A DNA stretch of 64,000 nucleotides from a virus. The translations under genes and the position numbers were made by a program. Under the pieces are notes generated by a model. It was not told where the DNA came from, searched no databases, and saw only the letters and a list, made by a program, of their open reading frames with translations. Numbering within the stretch: the stretch's first letter is position 1; each line of letters opens with the position of its first letter. Shown here piece after piece: positions 9,024 through 16,870 of this stretch. Where the stretch lies: positions 1 through 64,000 of IMG/VR virus record IMGVR_UViG_3300042863_002243. One strand, given 5' to 3'.

Positions 9024-9059
9024 GGAAAAAGAAAAAGCCCAGATTATAATCTAGGCTTT
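9024..9059 (-). terminator. Rho-independent terminator of the hyperacidic-protein operon
   Basis: On the minus strand, AAAGCC-TAGATTATAATCT-GGGCTTT forms a long hairpin with one mismatch, followed by TTTTTCTTTTT. It lies just after the stop of the gene at 9083-9739. Confidence 0.8.
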
Positions 9060-9082
9060 GTATCTTTTATTATTTAATGTGA

Positions 9083-9739
9083 TTAATTAAAGAAATTATC
9101 GAATCTTATAACCTTCTCCGAAGTATCATCCTCTTCCTCTTCTAAATCCGATTCGTCCTCTTCTTCAGTGTCATCTTCGTCATCTTCTTCAGTGTCATCT
9201 TCGTCATCTTCTTCTTCGTCTTCTGCTTCGATATCGTCCTCGTCAGATTCTTCTTCGTCTTCTACTTCAATTTCGTCCTCGTCAGATTCTTCTTCGTCTT
9301 CGTCGGATTCTTCCTCGTCTTCGTCAGATTCTTCTTCGTCCTCTTCATATTCTTCTTCGTCCTCTTCAGATTCTTCTTCGTCAGATTCTTCTTCGTCAGA
9401 TTCTTCTTCGTCTTCGTCAGATTCTTCTTCGTCTTCGTCAGATTCTTCTTCGTCAGATTCTTCTTCTTCGTCCGATTCTTCTTCTTCGTCAGATTCTTCT
9501 TCGTCAGATTCTTCTTCGTCCTCGTCAGATTCTTCTTCTTCGTCAGATTCTTCTTCGTCAGATTCTTCAGTATCTAGATCGTCTAGGTCCTCGTCTTCTT
9601 CGTCAGATTCTTCTTCGTCCTCATCAGTTTCTTCTTCCTCCTCTTCTTCTATTTCAGAATCTTGCCAAAAATCATTTTTTGGCATTTCAGAAGGTTTTCT
9701 TGAGTTAAACTCTTCGAATGATAATATTTTTTTATCCAT
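9083..9739 (-). CDS. Hyperacidic Glu/Asp/Ser repeat protein with capsid-targeting-like leader
   Basis: A 218-residue protein of which residues about 28-205 consist almost only of Glu, Asp and Ser in imperfect ESDEEE/EEESDEDE repeats. The ends are different: MDKKILSFEEFNSRKPSE at the N terminus resembles the leaders of other internal proteins in this window, and the C terminus ends VIRFDNFFN, itself similar to ILSFEEFN. The net charge would be extremely negative. Such a polyanion packaged in a head could act as a scaffold/core mass (T4 core contains acidic proteins), a DNA mimic or a counter-ion regulator. The Glu-adding RimK-like ligase is the next gene on the same strand and could extend or modify it; this is inference. 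First of its transcript's end, three genes read together from 10727 to 9083. Confidence 0.75.
   Translation of the reverse strand: MDKKILSFEEFNSRKPSEMPKNDFWQDSEIEEEEEEETDEDEEESDEEDEDLDDLDTEESDEEESDEEEESDEDEEESDEEESDEEEESDEEEESDEEESDEDEEESDEDEEESDEEESDEEESEEDEEEYEEDEEESDEDEEESDEDEEESDEDEIEVEDEEESDEDDIEAEDEEEDDEDDTEEDDEDDTEEEDESDLEEEEDDTSEKVIRFDNFFN
9122..9650. repeat. Trinucleotide-rich low-complexity repeat coding for poly-(E/D/S)
   Basis: Imperfect tandem repeats on the plus strand of TCAGATTCTTCTTCGTC-type units (14-20 bases), corresponding on the minus strand to GAAGAAGAATCTGA. Such tracts are prone to replication slippage, so length differences between related phages are expected. Confidence 0.85.
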
Positions 9740-9751
9740 TTTTTTTGTTTT

Positions 9752-10003
9752 TTATTCAGTTACACCTATAGAAGCTCCGCTTCCTGATTCTGTTGCTCCG
9801 TAACCAGGATAATCTATTTTAGAAAATCCATTAAAGATTGCGTCTTTATAGCCAACATAATCATAAGCAGATTCTGGTTTTATTTTATGTAATCCAGTTC
9901 TGTCTTCTTTACTAAGATTCTCTGGGTTCCAAGGATCATTAGCCACTTTCATAAAGTCTTTATAGCTAAGTACTTCTCTTTTTTTTACGTTCTTCTGATT
10001 CAT
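9752..10003 (-). CDS. Small conserved-type hypothetical protein
   Basis: An 83-residue protein, MNQKNVKKREVLSYKDFMK at the start, where LSYKDFMK resembles the leader pattern of nearby internal proteins. The middle contains NPENLSKEDRTGLHKIKP and the end is Gly/Ser-rich (YGATESGSGASIGVTE). No domain is recognised. It sits one base after the 240-residue gene and 12 bases before the hyperacidic gene on the same strand, so the three form an operon. A packaged head protein is possible. Confidence 0.6.
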   Translation of the reverse strand: MNQKNVKKREVLSYKDFMKVANDPWNPENLSKEDRTGLHKIKPESAYDYVGYKDAIFNGFSKIDYPGYGATESGSGASIGVTE

Positions 10004-10004
10004 A

Positions 10005-10727
10005 TTAATTAGCGAAATTTAAAATACTTGTTAGTCCACTTTTAGCAGCTTTAGTGAATATATTAGGATCTTTATTTTCTGCTCCTTGTATTTCTGATGC
10101 TATCTTTTGTTTATCTACATCCGTAACATTTTTACCACTTATAACATCTCCAAGATTGAATCCACAAATTTTATCTCCAATCATAGTTTCAATATTGTTC
10201 ATGAATGCTGTGTTGTTAGCTGCATTAGTTAAAGCCTCTCTTAGTCCTGCTGCTATAGTTGCTCCCATTCCACTTTGCATATCCATTTTTAAACCTAATC
10301 TAGGTAATAAATATTCTATTCCTCTTTCTTGTAATGTTTCAGAAAGACCCTCTACAACTGCTTTTGACCAGAACTTACAAGATCCTTTACCAAAATAACT
10401 ACCAAGATCTGTGAAATGCACCTGCTCAATAATGTTTCGTATTACTTGATAAAAGAATGTTGGTTGTCCCATTTCATCGAATGCTTCAATACCAAGTTTT
10501 TCTGTTGCCCAGTCAATAACATAATCTTTAAAAGTATCTGTAAAACCACCTCCTAATGATCCTAAAAATGAAGCAAAAATATTTTCATTTATTTGTTCTT
10601 CATTTAATCCCTCGGACTTAAGTTTAAGGTATTCATTTTCTAAAAGTGACATTTCATTACTGTATGATACATTTAATGAAGCATTTTTAGATTCTGCCAG
10701 AAATTGTGAATATTTACGAATAGTCAT
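10005..10727 (-). CDS. Capsid-targeted internal protein with hydrophobic Gly-rich segment
   Basis: A 240-residue protein starting MTIRKYSQFLAESKN, strikingly like the leader of T4 internal protein III (MKTYQEFIAEA, from memory), with LAE as the expected prohead-protease site. A second site INE (residues 46-48) precedes NIFASFLGSLGGG, shared in form with the genes at 882 and 1846. The remainder is helical with moderately hydrophobic stretches (residues 105-165, including SGMGATIAAGLREAL), which could interact with membranes on ejection. The first gene of a three-gene minus-strand operon; a GATATATA motif lies about 24 bases upstream. Packaging in the head is inferred from the leader; the activity is unknown. 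Confidence 0.75.
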   Translation of the reverse strand: MTIRKYSQFLAESKNASLNVSYSNEMSLLENEYLKLKSEGLNEEQINENIFASFLGSLGGGFTDTFKDYVIDWATEKLGIEAFDEMGQPTFFYQVIRNIIEQVHFTDLGSYFGKGSCKFWSKAVVEGLSETLQERGIEYLLPRLGLKMDMQSGMGATIAAGLREALTNAANNTAFMNNIETMIGDKICGFNLGDVISGKNVTDVDKQKIASEIQGAENKDPNIFTKAAKSGLTSILNFAN

Positions 10728-10743
10728 TTTAATCTACTTTTAA

Positions 10744-10782
10744 TGTATATATCATTTTACCTGTGGGAATCTGATATATATG
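10744..10782. promoter_or_regulatory. Divergent pair of GATATATA motifs
   Basis: On the minus strand GATATATACATTA (around 10740-10752) faces the gene starting at 10727. On the plus strand TGATATATATG (10772-10782) lies 6-15 bases before the ATG at 10788. Two divergent genes each having the same motif at similar distance supports a regulatory role. Confidence 0.5.
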
Positions 10783-10787
10783 TAGTA

Positions 10788-11198
10788 ATGGCAAGAATTT
10801 TAAAGATAGACAATTTTACAGATGCTTTTCCCAGCTTTTATGGATTAGAAGGAGATGGTGCTTGTTATAGTGTTACTAATCCATTTTCAGTGGATATTTT
10901 AATATCCTATGATGTTAAAGGTAAAATAGGTGATATAGATTACTTGGAGCCAACTTGGACACAATACCAATGTCAAGAAGGAGATCTTATAACATGTAAC
11001 AAAAACGGATGTTATATAGAACCAAAGGCTTCTGAATATTTTGTTGAATGTATGCCTAACGATAAAACCAAACCAGGAGAGCCAAGCTTTGATAAATTCC
11101 CAGTGGAATCTTTAAAAAAAATAGGCATCGATTTAATAAATTCACAATCTATGGGATTTGAAGAAAGAAAGAAAATAACACTTACATCGGGATTATGA
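10788..11198 (+). CDS. Hypothetical protein, possible internal protein
   Basis: A 136-residue protein when started at ATG 10788; the longer in-frame start at 10743 would read through the promoter-like motif and is unlikely. The start MARILKIDNFTDAFPSFYG has the aromatic leader pattern of neighbours but no clear hydrophobic-x-E site. The body is a probable beta-rich domain with four or more Cys (CYSV, YQCQ, ITCNKNGCY). Function is unknown. It overlaps the next gene by ATGA, showing translational coupling. Confidence 0.6.
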   Translation: MARILKIDNFTDAFPSFYGLEGDGACYSVTNPFSVDILISYDVKGKIGDIDYLEPTWTQYQCQEGDLITCNKNGCYIEPKASEYFVECMPNDKTKPGEPSFDKFPVESLKKIGIDLINSQSMGFEERKKITLTSGL

Positions 11199-11758
11199 AA
11201 AGGATCTTTACATTTAACCAATTTAATCTAGACGAAAGTTCTGCTGCAGGAAATATGGGACAGACATATTCAATACCGTTTGCTTATACATCTAACGATC
11301 CAAAAGATGGTTATAGTAGTAAAAGTTTTTGCGACGATTTAGAAGCTGTTTTTATAGAAAAACCAAATCTAAGAAAAGAAATTATTGAATTTTTATCATC
11401 CAACTTAGGGATATCAAAAATTGAAGAATTAGCAATAATGCCATTTATAAAAGTAGCTAAAGTCATACCTGAGATAGAAAGAATAATAGAAGCAGGTGAA
11501 TATGAGCCAGAGACCACAATGCCTGGAGGCGGATTACTATTTATAAGAAATAAGATTTTTGCTAATGGCGGGGGAGCAGATTTCTATATAAATAGAAAAG
11601 GCACTAAGGTGGAAGTTGTTACAGAGGACGAAATGGGTAACGAGAAGGTTCGAATATTTGATATAGAAAAATTCCCTTTCGATCGTTTTGAATTTACAGA
11701 AGAGGATAAAGAAGAACTTAATGCTTTAAAAAAAGCTAAAGGAGGATTCAGCTTTTAA
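11195..11758 (+). CDS. Hypothetical capsid-targeted protein
   Basis: A 187-residue protein with the leader MKRIFTFNQFNLDESS, where LDE would be the processing site. The rest shows helical segments (residues 45-105) and a C-terminal part with GGGLLFIRNKIFANGGGADFYI suggesting a beta-hairpin followed by KGTKVEVVTEDEMG. No known family is recognised. The gene overlaps its upstream partner by four bases (ATGA) and overlaps the tail of the convergent gene on the other strand by 11 bases. Confidence 0.6.
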   Translation: MKRIFTFNQFNLDESSAAGNMGQTYSIPFAYTSNDPKDGYSSKSFCDDLEAVFIEKPNLRKEIIEFLSSNLGISKIEELAIMPFIKVAKVIPEIERIIEAGEYEPETTMPGGGLLFIRNKIFANGGGADFYINRKGTKVEVVTEDEMGNEKVRIFDIEKFPFDRFEFTEEDKEELNALKKAKGGFSF

Positions 11759-12461
11759 ACTTATTCATAATAAGATCTATAGATTTTTCTTTCCCTAGCT
11801 CTGTTCCTATCTCTAAATCAATATCCTTAGATACATCAGCGACTAACACACAATCATATTGAGTGGAAAAGTCTTTTATGTTTTCTTTTAGAAATTTTTT
11901 TATCTTAGCAATATCTTTTGTTGTGTTACATTGAGGATCTAATAATTCGGTCATTAATAAAGCTATATTCTCCTTACCCGCAACTTTAACTATGGAAAAG
12001 AACCAACTAAATATTCTCATGTGTTCTTCACCTTTTTTTCTTATAACTAAAAATCCCTGATCCCAAAGATTATATTTAGCACAATAGCTTTCGACATCAA
12101 CTAATGAATTATATCTTTCATAAAATTCTCTGTTATCATTAAGAAACTCATTGATTACTTTTATTGAATTTTTTACAATATTCTCAATTTCTTCTATATC
12201 ATCAAGATTTTTATCAAGCATATCATACATATGACTCCTTTCCTCATCTGTCATTTTAGACAAGGTCTTTTGTGTTAGCTCTGTTTTTTTATCAAAGCTC
12301 TCCAAATCTTTTTTTATTGCAATTAGATTCTTGAAATACTTCTCAAATCCTTGTGTTTTAAAGCTCTCTTTGACCCTCATTAAATAAGCCATAAGAATAT
12401 AATATCTATATTCTGTATCTATTGGGGATTCTATAAACCAATAAGGCTTTAATTCTTTCAT
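11748..12461 (-). CDS. Hypothetical protein
   Basis: A 237-residue, Lys/Glu-rich, mainly helical protein beginning MKELKPYWFIESPIDTEYRY. Residues 55-115 look like a coiled coil. There is a C-terminal alternating region (QYDCVLVADVSKDIDLEIG) that may be an alpha/beta unit. No catalytic motif or family is recognised. It is a single-gene minus-strand unit converging on the internal-protein pair; a TATATA-containing sequence lies about 24-29 bases upstream of its start. It lacks the capsid leader pattern. Confidence 0.55.
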   Translation of the reverse strand: MKELKPYWFIESPIDTEYRYYILMAYLMRVKESFKTQGFEKYFKNLIAIKKDLESFDKKTELTQKTLSKMTDEERSHMYDMLDKNLDDIEEIENIVKNSIKVINEFLNDNREFYERYNSLVDVESYCAKYNLWDQGFLVIRKKGEEHMRIFSWFFSIVKVAGKENIALLMTELLDPQCNTTKDIAKIKKFLKENIKDFSTQYDCVLVADVSKDIDLEIGTELGKEKSIDLIMNKFKS

Positions 12462-12616
12462 GTAATCTTGTTAATACATTATATTATATATTAAATCAGG
12501 GAAAATTATTCATGAATTGAAAATATATCTGAAATATTGAAACTATTCTGTGGAACCCGTCTAAAATTTTTATCTTTAAAATCCCAGGCTATGAATACTT
12601 TATATATGATAATCTT
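12462..12616. promoter_or_regulatory. Divergent intergenic region at the head of the sugar island
   Basis: 155 bases without a gene. A TATATA element at 12485-12490 faces the minus-strand gene, and TATATATGATAATC (12601-12614) lies directly before the ATG at 12617 and would start the long plus-strand sugar operon. No convincing hairpin or RNA gene was seen between them. Confidence 0.4.
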
Positions 12617-13237
12617 ATGAGTCCCCAATTTTTAGTAATAGCTTATTATACTGAGAGCACACAATATGAAGTCCTAGCTGGTAATCTTGAGAAGACTTTA
12701 CAAAACTTTAGTATTCCTTTTTATATAGAAGATATAGAGGATTTAGGTTCTTGGGAAAAGAATACACATTACAAAGCACATTTTATTAAGAAATGTTTAA
12801 ATGACAGAAATCAGGATCTTTTATATGTAGATGTTGATGCACTCTTTAAACAATACCCAAGTCTTATACCAGATCTCACATGTGATATAGCATATAGAAC
12901 GCAAGACTTCAGATGGAGAGCAGACGAAGCCCTATCAGGAACTATCTTTCTAAAGAATAATGACAAGGTTAAGAGATTTGTTGATCGATGGATCCAACTA
13001 AATGAAGCCACACCCGCAGAAAGAATGAAACCTGAAACATGGGAGCAAAAAAATATGCAAAGAGCTCATCGAGAAATGACCGAGATCGATTATTTCAATC
13101 TACCACCAGAATACACATTCATATTTGATCACATGAAAACAATGTATCCAGGAACATCTCCAGTAATAGAGCATTATCAAGAGTCAAGAAATGTTCATAG
13201 AAATACGAATCAAAATCGTAATTTCAGGATAAGATAA
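12617..13237 (+). CDS. Putative GT-A glycosyltransferase (nucleotide-diphospho-sugar transferase type)
   Basis: A 206-residue protein resembling the nucleotide-diphospho-sugar transferase group (GT77-like fold). LLYVDVDALF (around residues 74-83) contains the DxD-type metal site after a buried strand, and SGTIFLKN is the typical strand after the acceptor loop. Compact size indicates a single catalytic domain with no membrane anchor, so it would act in the host cytoplasm. First gene of the sugar island, followed two bases later by a second transferase. Donor and acceptor are unknown. Confidence 0.65.
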   Translation: MSPQFLVIAYYTESTQYEVLAGNLEKTLQNFSIPFYIEDIEDLGSWEKNTHYKAHFIKKCLNDRNQDLLYVDVDALFKQYPSLIPDLTCDIAYRTQDFRWRADEALSGTIFLKNNDKVKRFVDRWIQLNEATPAERMKPETWEQKNMQRAHREMTEIDYFNLPPEYTFIFDHMKTMYPGTSPVIEHYQESRNVHRNTNQNRNFRIR

Positions 13238-13239
13238 GC

Positions 13240-13974
13240 ATGGAATTAAAATATGCTGTAGTCAGCTCCGATTCAAATCCTGAATATCTTGATTTTTGGC
13301 CTTACGTAGCTAAAGCATGGAAAAGAATAGGTATAGAACCAGTACTACTTTATATTGATAAACAAACTCCACCAGAGAGCGTACATGAACATGGAAAGGT
13401 AATATATCTTGAATCAATATCTGAATGGAGTATAGCTCAACAAGCACAATGTATAAGATTTTGGGCAGCTAAGATATTAGATGCTCCTTTTATAATATCA
13501 GATATTGATATGCTTCCTATTTCTGAAGAATATTATAAAAATGGTGTGGCTTCCATTGGAGATAAAGGTATAGTTTCTTACAGCTCTGATATTATTAAAT
13601 ATAGATGGTATGTAACTAATCCACAATACCCTATGTGTTATCTTGCAGGAGACACACAAAGCTTTATTGATCTATTAGAAATGAATGATAATTCTCATCA
13701 GAATTTTTTAAGAAGATTAATGAAAATGAATATAAGATTTGGTACAGATCAGAAGTTCTTTTATAATCAATCTGTTAAAAATAAACACATATCTATTAAG
13801 CATTTAGAAAGAGGATGGATAGAAGAGAAATATGCTAGAGGAAGATTGGATAAAGTGATCTGGCCAAAAACAGACTATAATGCAGATGAATATATAGATT
13901 GTCATTTACCAAGACCGTTATCCTCAAATATTGGGATTTGTAAAGAATTATTTAATAAAATTAGAATAGATTAA
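13240..13974 (+). CDS. Putative GT-A glycosyltransferase with DxD motif
   Basis: A 244-residue protein with the pattern of small GT-A enzymes: an early strand (KYAVVSSDSNPEYL), an Arg-containing helix (IRFWAAKIL), then FIISDIDMLPIS carrying the DID metal-binding motif near residue 92. A later FGTDQKFFYNQ segment and the ERGWIEE stretch may shape the acceptor site. It has no anchor or signal peptide. Tight spacing (2 bases from the upstream gene, zero from the downstream gene) places it in a continuous operon. Specific sugar unknown; assignment is to fold level only. Confidence 0.6.
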   Translation: MELKYAVVSSDSNPEYLDFWPYVAKAWKRIGIEPVLLYIDKQTPPESVHEHGKVIYLESISEWSIAQQAQCIRFWAAKILDAPFIISDIDMLPISEEYYKNGVASIGDKGIVSYSSDIIKYRWYVTNPQYPMCYLAGDTQSFIDLLEMNDNSHQNFLRRLMKMNIRFGTDQKFFYNQSVKNKHISIKHLERGWIEEKYARGRLDKVIWPKTDYNADEYIDCHLPRPLSSNIGICKELFNKIRID

Positions 13975-14784
13975 ATGAAATTATCAATAATACTTCCCAC
14001 AGGTGGAAATGACCATCTAAGAAATAGAAATTTTAACGAGTGTCTTACTTGTATTAAAAATCAGACTTTTGTTGATTATGAAGTTATTGTGGTGGAGCAA
14101 TCATTAGATAATAATTTTTACAAACAAAGTAATCCAATTATTTCTTATAAACACATAGGAATTAAAGATCCACATGATAGAGGATTTAATCTTAGCTGGT
14201 GTAGAAATGTAGGAGCAAGAGAAGCACAAGGTGATATTATAGTCCTGATGGATTCTGATTTTGTTTTTGAAAATAATTATTTCACTATCATTAGTGAATT
14301 TAATGGAGAATTTGCTGCTGGAGCGGAAACATATTATTGGTGTAATACTGAAGATCCCACTACCGATTGGATAAGAACAAAAGACTTTAATGTTTTTAAA
14401 AAAAGAGGTGGTGGCCCTAGAGACCCTGTATTTCAATTTAGATCTATGTCTAGAGGATGTGGGTACGGAGCTATACTAGTTTATAATAAAGAATGGTTCT
14501 GGAATACTATGGGAGGATACAACGAAAACTTCTTTAGATATGGCTGGGAAGATAAAGCAACAACGGAAATGATTAAATCATTGCTTGATAGGGATGATGA
14601 GAGTATGTTAAGAATTCCTTCAGAAGCAGCACATCTTAATCATAGATCTAAAGATGTTAGGAATATGAATATAAATGAAGCACTTTTTAATAAATTTACT
14701 AGAATGGATCAATTAGAGCTTTCAAAAACAATAAAAGAATCATTTGTTGGCAAAAGATCAGAGCCTACTTTATTAAATATTTAA
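13975..14784 (+). CDS. Glycosyltransferase family 2 / GT7-C type
   Basis: A 269-residue GT-A transferase. The start MKLSIILPTGGNDHLRNRN is the nucleotide-binding first strand, followed by a second strand YEVIVVEQ. DIIVLMDSDFVF carries the DSD metal motif, and GGYNENFFRYGWEDKATTEM near residue 185 is the Gly-Gly-x-(D/N)-E/ED acceptor motif typical of the galactosyltransferase C-terminal (GT7-C) region. Its ATG immediately follows the upstream stop. It probably transfers a hexose or hexosamine from a nucleotide sugar during stepwise oligosaccharide assembly; the exact donor is not readable. Confidence 0.8.
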   Translation: MKLSIILPTGGNDHLRNRNFNECLTCIKNQTFVDYEVIVVEQSLDNNFYKQSNPIISYKHIGIKDPHDRGFNLSWCRNVGAREAQGDIIVLMDSDFVFENNYFTIISEFNGEFAAGAETYYWCNTEDPTTDWIRTKDFNVFKKRGGGPRDPVFQFRSMSRGCGYGAILVYNKEWFWNTMGGYNENFFRYGWEDKATTEMIKSLLDRDDESMLRIPSEAAHLNHRSKDVRNMNINEALFNKFTRMDQLELSKTIKESFVGKRSEPTLLNI

Positions 14785-14787
14785 TTC

Positions 14788-15960
14788 ATGAAAAAACCAG
14801 AAAGAGATATATCTGAGGAAAGAAGAGGAAGAAGAATATTAAACAGATTCATTCACGGAAATAAAAATACTGATATTAATAAAGAAATAAAAGAAATTAT
14901 AAAAGCGGAAGTTATAACAAATAAACACCCTATAATAGAATTATACGAAAAAAATAATCTAGATTATATAATGGAAAAAAATAATACTGATATAGCTAAA
15001 TATTGGGAACATCTTAATATAATAAACGGAAATAATATTGACAATTCTCTTCCATTTTTTATAAATATCTCCGCAATTAATTATAATGATTTAAGCAATT
15101 TAGCAGAAGAAAAAAATAAAGAGCTTTTTAAATGCTTTGATGGATTAACTGTAGATAAGTGCATTGATGAGTATGATTTGGTTACTATAATTCCTTTCAG
15201 AGGGAGATACATGCATTTAGAAAAAACATTAGAAACATTATTAGCTTCTTCTAATAATTCTTCAAATAAAATAGGTTTTATTATTATAGAAAACTCTAAT
15301 GAATCTATATTTAATTGTGATAAATTTAATAATCCAGATATACATTACAGATGGATTAATTCATCGGGTAATATATTTAATAAATGCTTTTGCCATAATA
15401 TAGGATCATTAATAAGTAACACCAAATATTTACATTTTCATGACTGCGATTTATTAGTACCTAGTAATTTCTACGATGAGGTTTTTAATAAAATAGAATT
15501 GAATGATGTAGTACAGTGTTTTTATAATAGAAGAGTTAATTATCTGAATGAAATTCCCTCGATTGATTATTTTAACGGGGAAGATATAGAATCTATAATT
15601 GTTAATAAACAATCATATAAAGAAGGTGGATACGGAGCACCAGGAGGATCTATTGCAATATCAAAGGATCTTTTTGAAAAATGTGGGGGATTTGATCCTC
15701 ATTTTTTCTGGGGATATTCTATAGAGGATGCTTTTTTCTGGAATAAAGTTGAAAGATTTAAAACCATAATAACATTAGATGATCCTAAGATAGAATTATA
15801 TCACTTATGGCATCATCCTGCATGGGGAAAAAATCCTATGCAAGGTGTAGAGAAAAGAATACACGATTCATTTATAAGCAATAATCATAATTGGTTAGAT
15901 TATGTAAATAAATCTAAAGAACTTTATAATAGAATTAAAAATACTTTTATAAATGAATAA
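14788..15960 (+). CDS. Glycosyltransferase with N-terminal extension (GT2/GT7-like)
   Basis: A 390-residue protein. Residues 1-125 are a Lys/Asn/Ile-rich helical extension with no recognised domain. The catalytic part begins with LVTIIPFRGRYMHLEKTL, has a second strand IGFIIIENSN, the metal motif in YLHFHDCDLL (DCD), and the acceptor motif KCGGFDPHFFWGYSIEDAFF, as in the preceding gene, so the two may be ancient duplicates or act in succession. An extra helical region may serve in partner binding. Overlaps the fcl-like gene by 8 bases. Confidence 0.72.
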   Translation: MKKPERDISEERRGRRILNRFIHGNKNTDINKEIKEIIKAEVITNKHPIIELYEKNNLDYIMEKNNTDIAKYWEHLNIINGNNIDNSLPFFINISAINYNDLSNLAEEKNKELFKCFDGLTVDKCIDEYDLVTIIPFRGRYMHLEKTLETLLASSNNSSNKIGFIIIENSNESIFNCDKFNNPDIHYRWINSSGNIFNKCFCHNIGSLISNTKYLHFHDCDLLVPSNFYDEVFNKIELNDVVQCFYNRRVNYLNEIPSIDYFNGEDIESIIVNKQSYKEGGYGAPGGSIAISKDLFEKCGGFDPHFFWGYSIEDAFFWNKVERFKTIITLDDPKIELYHLWHHPAWGKNPMQGVEKRIHDSFISNNHNWLDYVNKSKELYNRIKNTFINE

Positions 15961-16870
15961 AAAAATATTAATAACAGGAGGTACATCACATTTAGCTGAA
16001 AGTCTAAAAAAATATTTGCCTAATGCTTCTTATATAGAAGGAAGATCTGAATTAGATCTAACTGATTATCAATCAACATTAGAATACTTTAAAAATGAAT
16101 CTCCGTATTGGGTTTTACATTTAGCATCTAAAGTTGGTGGTATTAAAAGTAACATGGAAAATCCTTTTGAGTATTTCTATGACAATCTATTAATTAATAC
16201 TAATGTTTTTAGAGCATGTAAAGAATTAGAAATAGAAAGATTAACTTCTATATTATCAACATGTGTATATCCAGCAGATAATGTTGAATATCCTATTGTA
16301 GAGAATAATATTATTTTAGGCGATCCAGAAAAAACAAATAGAGGTTATGCTCAATCTAAAAGAATATTAGCGGAACTCACTGATCTTTATAATCAGAAAT
16401 ACGGAAAAAATTACAATTATATTATTCCTTGTAATCTTTTTGGTATGGAAGAATCGTATGATCCTAATAAAACACATTTTCTTACATCATTGATTTATAA
16501 ATCTGCTAAAGCATTATCCAATGGCGATAAAGAACTTGAAATGTTTGGTAGCGGTAAAGTTCTAAGACAATTTGTAACGTATGACGATTTTGCAAGAATG
16601 CTAGCTTATTGTGTTGATAACGAAGTCTCTGAATCTTTTAATTTTTCTCCTGATTATAATTTATCATTAATTGAATATGGAAGTATTATAGAGAATATCA
16701 CAGATAAAAAAATTAAGGTTACATTCAACGGTAATGGACCTGACGGGGTATACAGAAAAGATGCGGATAATTCAAGAATGAAAAAAATAGCACCGGATTT
16801 TGAATTTAGTGTACTAAGAGAAAGTATAAAAGAAGTATTAGATTTTTATTTAGCAAATGATAGCATTTAG
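15953..16870 (+). CDS. fcl: GDP-L-fucose synthase-like epimerase/reductase (Fcl or ColC type)
   Basis: A 305-residue extended short-chain dehydrogenase. KILITGGTSHLAESL is the dinucleotide-binding loop, TCVYP and GYAQSKR (Tyr-x3-Lys) are the catalytic elements, and the FGSGKVLRQFVTYDDFARM segment matches the family that converts GDP-4-keto-6-deoxy-mannose into GDP-L-fucose by 3,5-epimerisation and NADPH reduction. Close relatives (ColC) instead convert the 3,6-dideoxy intermediate into GDP-L-colitose. Both are possible here because a gmd gene and a ColD-like dehydratase occur in the same island (30281-32454). It overlaps the GT11 transferase gene, which would use the product. Confidence 0.85.
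   Translation: MNKKILITGGTSHLAESLKKYLPNASYIEGRSELDLTDYQSTLEYFKNESPYWVLHLASKVGGIKSNMENPFEYFYDNLLINTNVFRACKELEIERLTSILSTCVYPADNVEYPIVENNIILGDPEKTNRGYAQSKRILAELTDLYNQKYGKNYNYIIPCNLFGMEESYDPNKTHFLTSLIYKSAKALSNGDKELEMFGSGKVLRQFVTYDDFARMLAYCVDNEVSESFNFSPDYNLSLIEYGSIIENITDKKIKVTFNGNGPDGVYRKDADNSRMKKIAPDFEFSVLRESIKEVLDFYLANDSI

Noticed and set aside
9168-9803. Plus-strand open frame coding a poly-serine protein
   Set aside because: It is the mirror of the Glu/Asp/Ser repeats on the minus strand; the minus frame has a sensible leader, operon position and terminator.
12462-12616. Possible small RNA in the divergent gap
   Set aside because: No stable hairpin-plus-T-run or tRNA-like fold could be seen; only promoter-like elements.
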